From Uliginosibacterium sp. (lineage in GTDB: Bacteria > Pseudomonadota > Gammaproteobacteria > Burkholderiales > Rhodocyclaceae): DNA of 64,000 bases. The notes beneath the pieces were generated by a model. It was given only the letters and a program-made list of their open reading frames with translations. It was not told the origin of the DNA and made no database searches. The DNA lies in the NCBI GenBank assembly GCA_016718265.1, contig JADKDZ010000003.1, forward strand, positions 396,643-460,642, read 5' to 3'. The position numbers were made by a program, and so were the translations under genes. Shown one piece after another: positions 63,323-64,000 of this stretch (position 1 is the stretch's first letter; each line of letters starts with the position of its first letter).

Positions 63323-64000
63323 ATCTATCTTTGTCTTTACTTTCTTTCGGCAGAGTGTGGCCGATAGCCAAAGGCGCGTGGAATGACGGATGGCAAGAAA
63401 TTGCCACCTGGCCAATTGCGCATCTTTTGCGGCCAAAAGTTCTGATCGCGTTAATCGGCGAAAACGGCGCAGACGCGTTGTACTCATCCCCCCGTTGAGG
63501 CCATTTGCGGGGAGGAGCAAGCGTGTTTCCTGCGTGGCGATAGCGCTGCCTGACGAAATGGTGCTTGTACGGACAATCATCCTGCCTTCCGCGCTGGATT
63601 CGTCGACGCTTTCATCTGTCGTTGCCGAGGAGGTCAGAAAGTCGAGCCCCCTTTGGCGATACGGCTACAGACTGGGGGATGATTCGGAGCGCCTCGGCAG
63701 ACGGAGAGCGCATCAAGGTCACCTTTGCGCTGGCGTCTCGCTCGTCTGTCGTCCGCTATCTCGCGTCAAAGGCAGAAGCCCTGAATGGTCGGCAGCCAGA
63801 AGTATGGGTGCTCTGTGATGAGGGCGTCGTCACCTTTACAGGATACGGTGAGCGTGCAAGGCATGCCCGGCAGCGATGGCTTGCTCGCGGCTTGGTGATG
63901 CTTTGCGTGTTGGCCTTGGCTGAAGTGGCATTGATCGCCATCAGCCCGTATGTGCAGACGCGAACTCGGCTGTTTGATGCGAACGCTCGTTATGAAGCCC
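63319..64000 (+). pseudogene. gspL: Type II secretion protein GspL, partial and with two frame breaks
   Basis: An ATG at 63319 overlaps the gspK stop. The first frame gives MNLSLSLLSFGRVWPIAKG and VLIALIGENGADALYSSP, then breaks at a six-C run (63488-63493). The second frame, LRPFAGRSKRVSCVAIALPDEMVLVR, breaks at a five-C run (63647-63651). The third runs to the window edge with VLCDEGVVTFTG, a membrane helix (LVMLCVLALAEVALIAI) and a coiled start, as in GspL/PilN-type proteins. The gene continues past the right edge. Errors in C-runs are the likely cause of both breaks. Confidence 0.75.

Noticed and set aside
1..64000. CRISPR arrays, tRNA or rRNA genes, prophage
   Set aside because: No regularly spaced repeats, no cloverleaf-like or rRNA-like sequence and no phage structural genes were seen on reading either strand.

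Overview
The window looks like a chromosomal segment of a GC-rich betaproteobacterium, most likely Rhodocyclales-like. The basis is gene order and families seen here (DUF3460, the gmk-rpoZ-spoT cluster, yicC next to a Ser/Thr kinase and PP2C phosphatase upstream of rph, a SPOR-domain gene next to dsbA). No rRNA, tRNA or CRISPR array was recognised.

Layout. 1-11.0 kb is a housekeeping block: the 5' part of an HD-GYP-type gene, DUF3460, spoT-rpoZ-gmk and yicC on the minus strand, then on the plus strand a kinase/phosphatase pair, rph, a beta-carbonic anhydrase, a SPOR protein, dsbA and a short-chain dehydrogenase. 11.0-16.5 kb holds a two-component pair: a 1056-residue multi-PAS histidine kinase and a REC-DUF3369-GGDEF-EAL regulator. 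16.7-33.1 kb is mixed metabolism: lysA with a divergent lysR, a PIN protein, a YkgJ-type cysteine protein, a periplasmic alpha-amylase, a flavin reductase, a PHP phosphatase, mutY, a zinc operon (zur, ZIP transporter, CobW GTPase), a WYL regulator, two VOC proteins, an FHA-EAL fusion, a TauE/SafE transporter and a LysR regulator.

33.2-57.4 kb is a surface polysaccharide locus. Its first part (flippase, GT4, asparagine synthase-like, GT4, phosphoglycosyl transferase, ATP-grasp, HAD, DegT aminotransferase, PglF/WbpM-like dehydratase) is GC-rich and tightly coupled. Next come a very large methyltransferase-GT2-GT4 protein and a rhamnosyltransferase-like GT2. An AT-rich stretch (about 48.4-54.6 kb) follows, with acyltransferase, GT-C, GtrA and DPM1-like genes, then an IS3-family element and another acyltransferase. 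57.5-64.0 kb is a type II secretion operon in the order gspE-F-G-H-I-J-K-L, running off the right edge.

The most important caveat for a reader is reading-frame integrity. I found no broken gene left of 37 kb, but about twenty frame disruptions to the right of it. Most of those I could place sit at runs of G, C, A or T, and undoing a one-base length change restores a conserved protein. They occur in glycan genes and in the secretion operon alike, which points to homopolymer length errors in this part of the assembly more than to real gene decay. An apparent gspI-gspJ fusion has the same explanation. The GC and codon shift at 48.4-54.6 kb is not explained by such errors and suggests horizontal acquisition.

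The best candidate for undescribed biology is the ATP-grasp + HAD pair at 39.3-40.9 kb. It sits between a PglC-type transferase and a PglE/PglF-type aminotransferase/dehydratase pair, where an N-acetyltransferase is usually found. A second theme is c-di-GMP and phospho-threonine signalling: a degenerate HD-GYP, a degenerate GGDEF joined to an intact EAL, an FHA-EAL fusion, and a Ser/Thr kinase-phosphatase pair.
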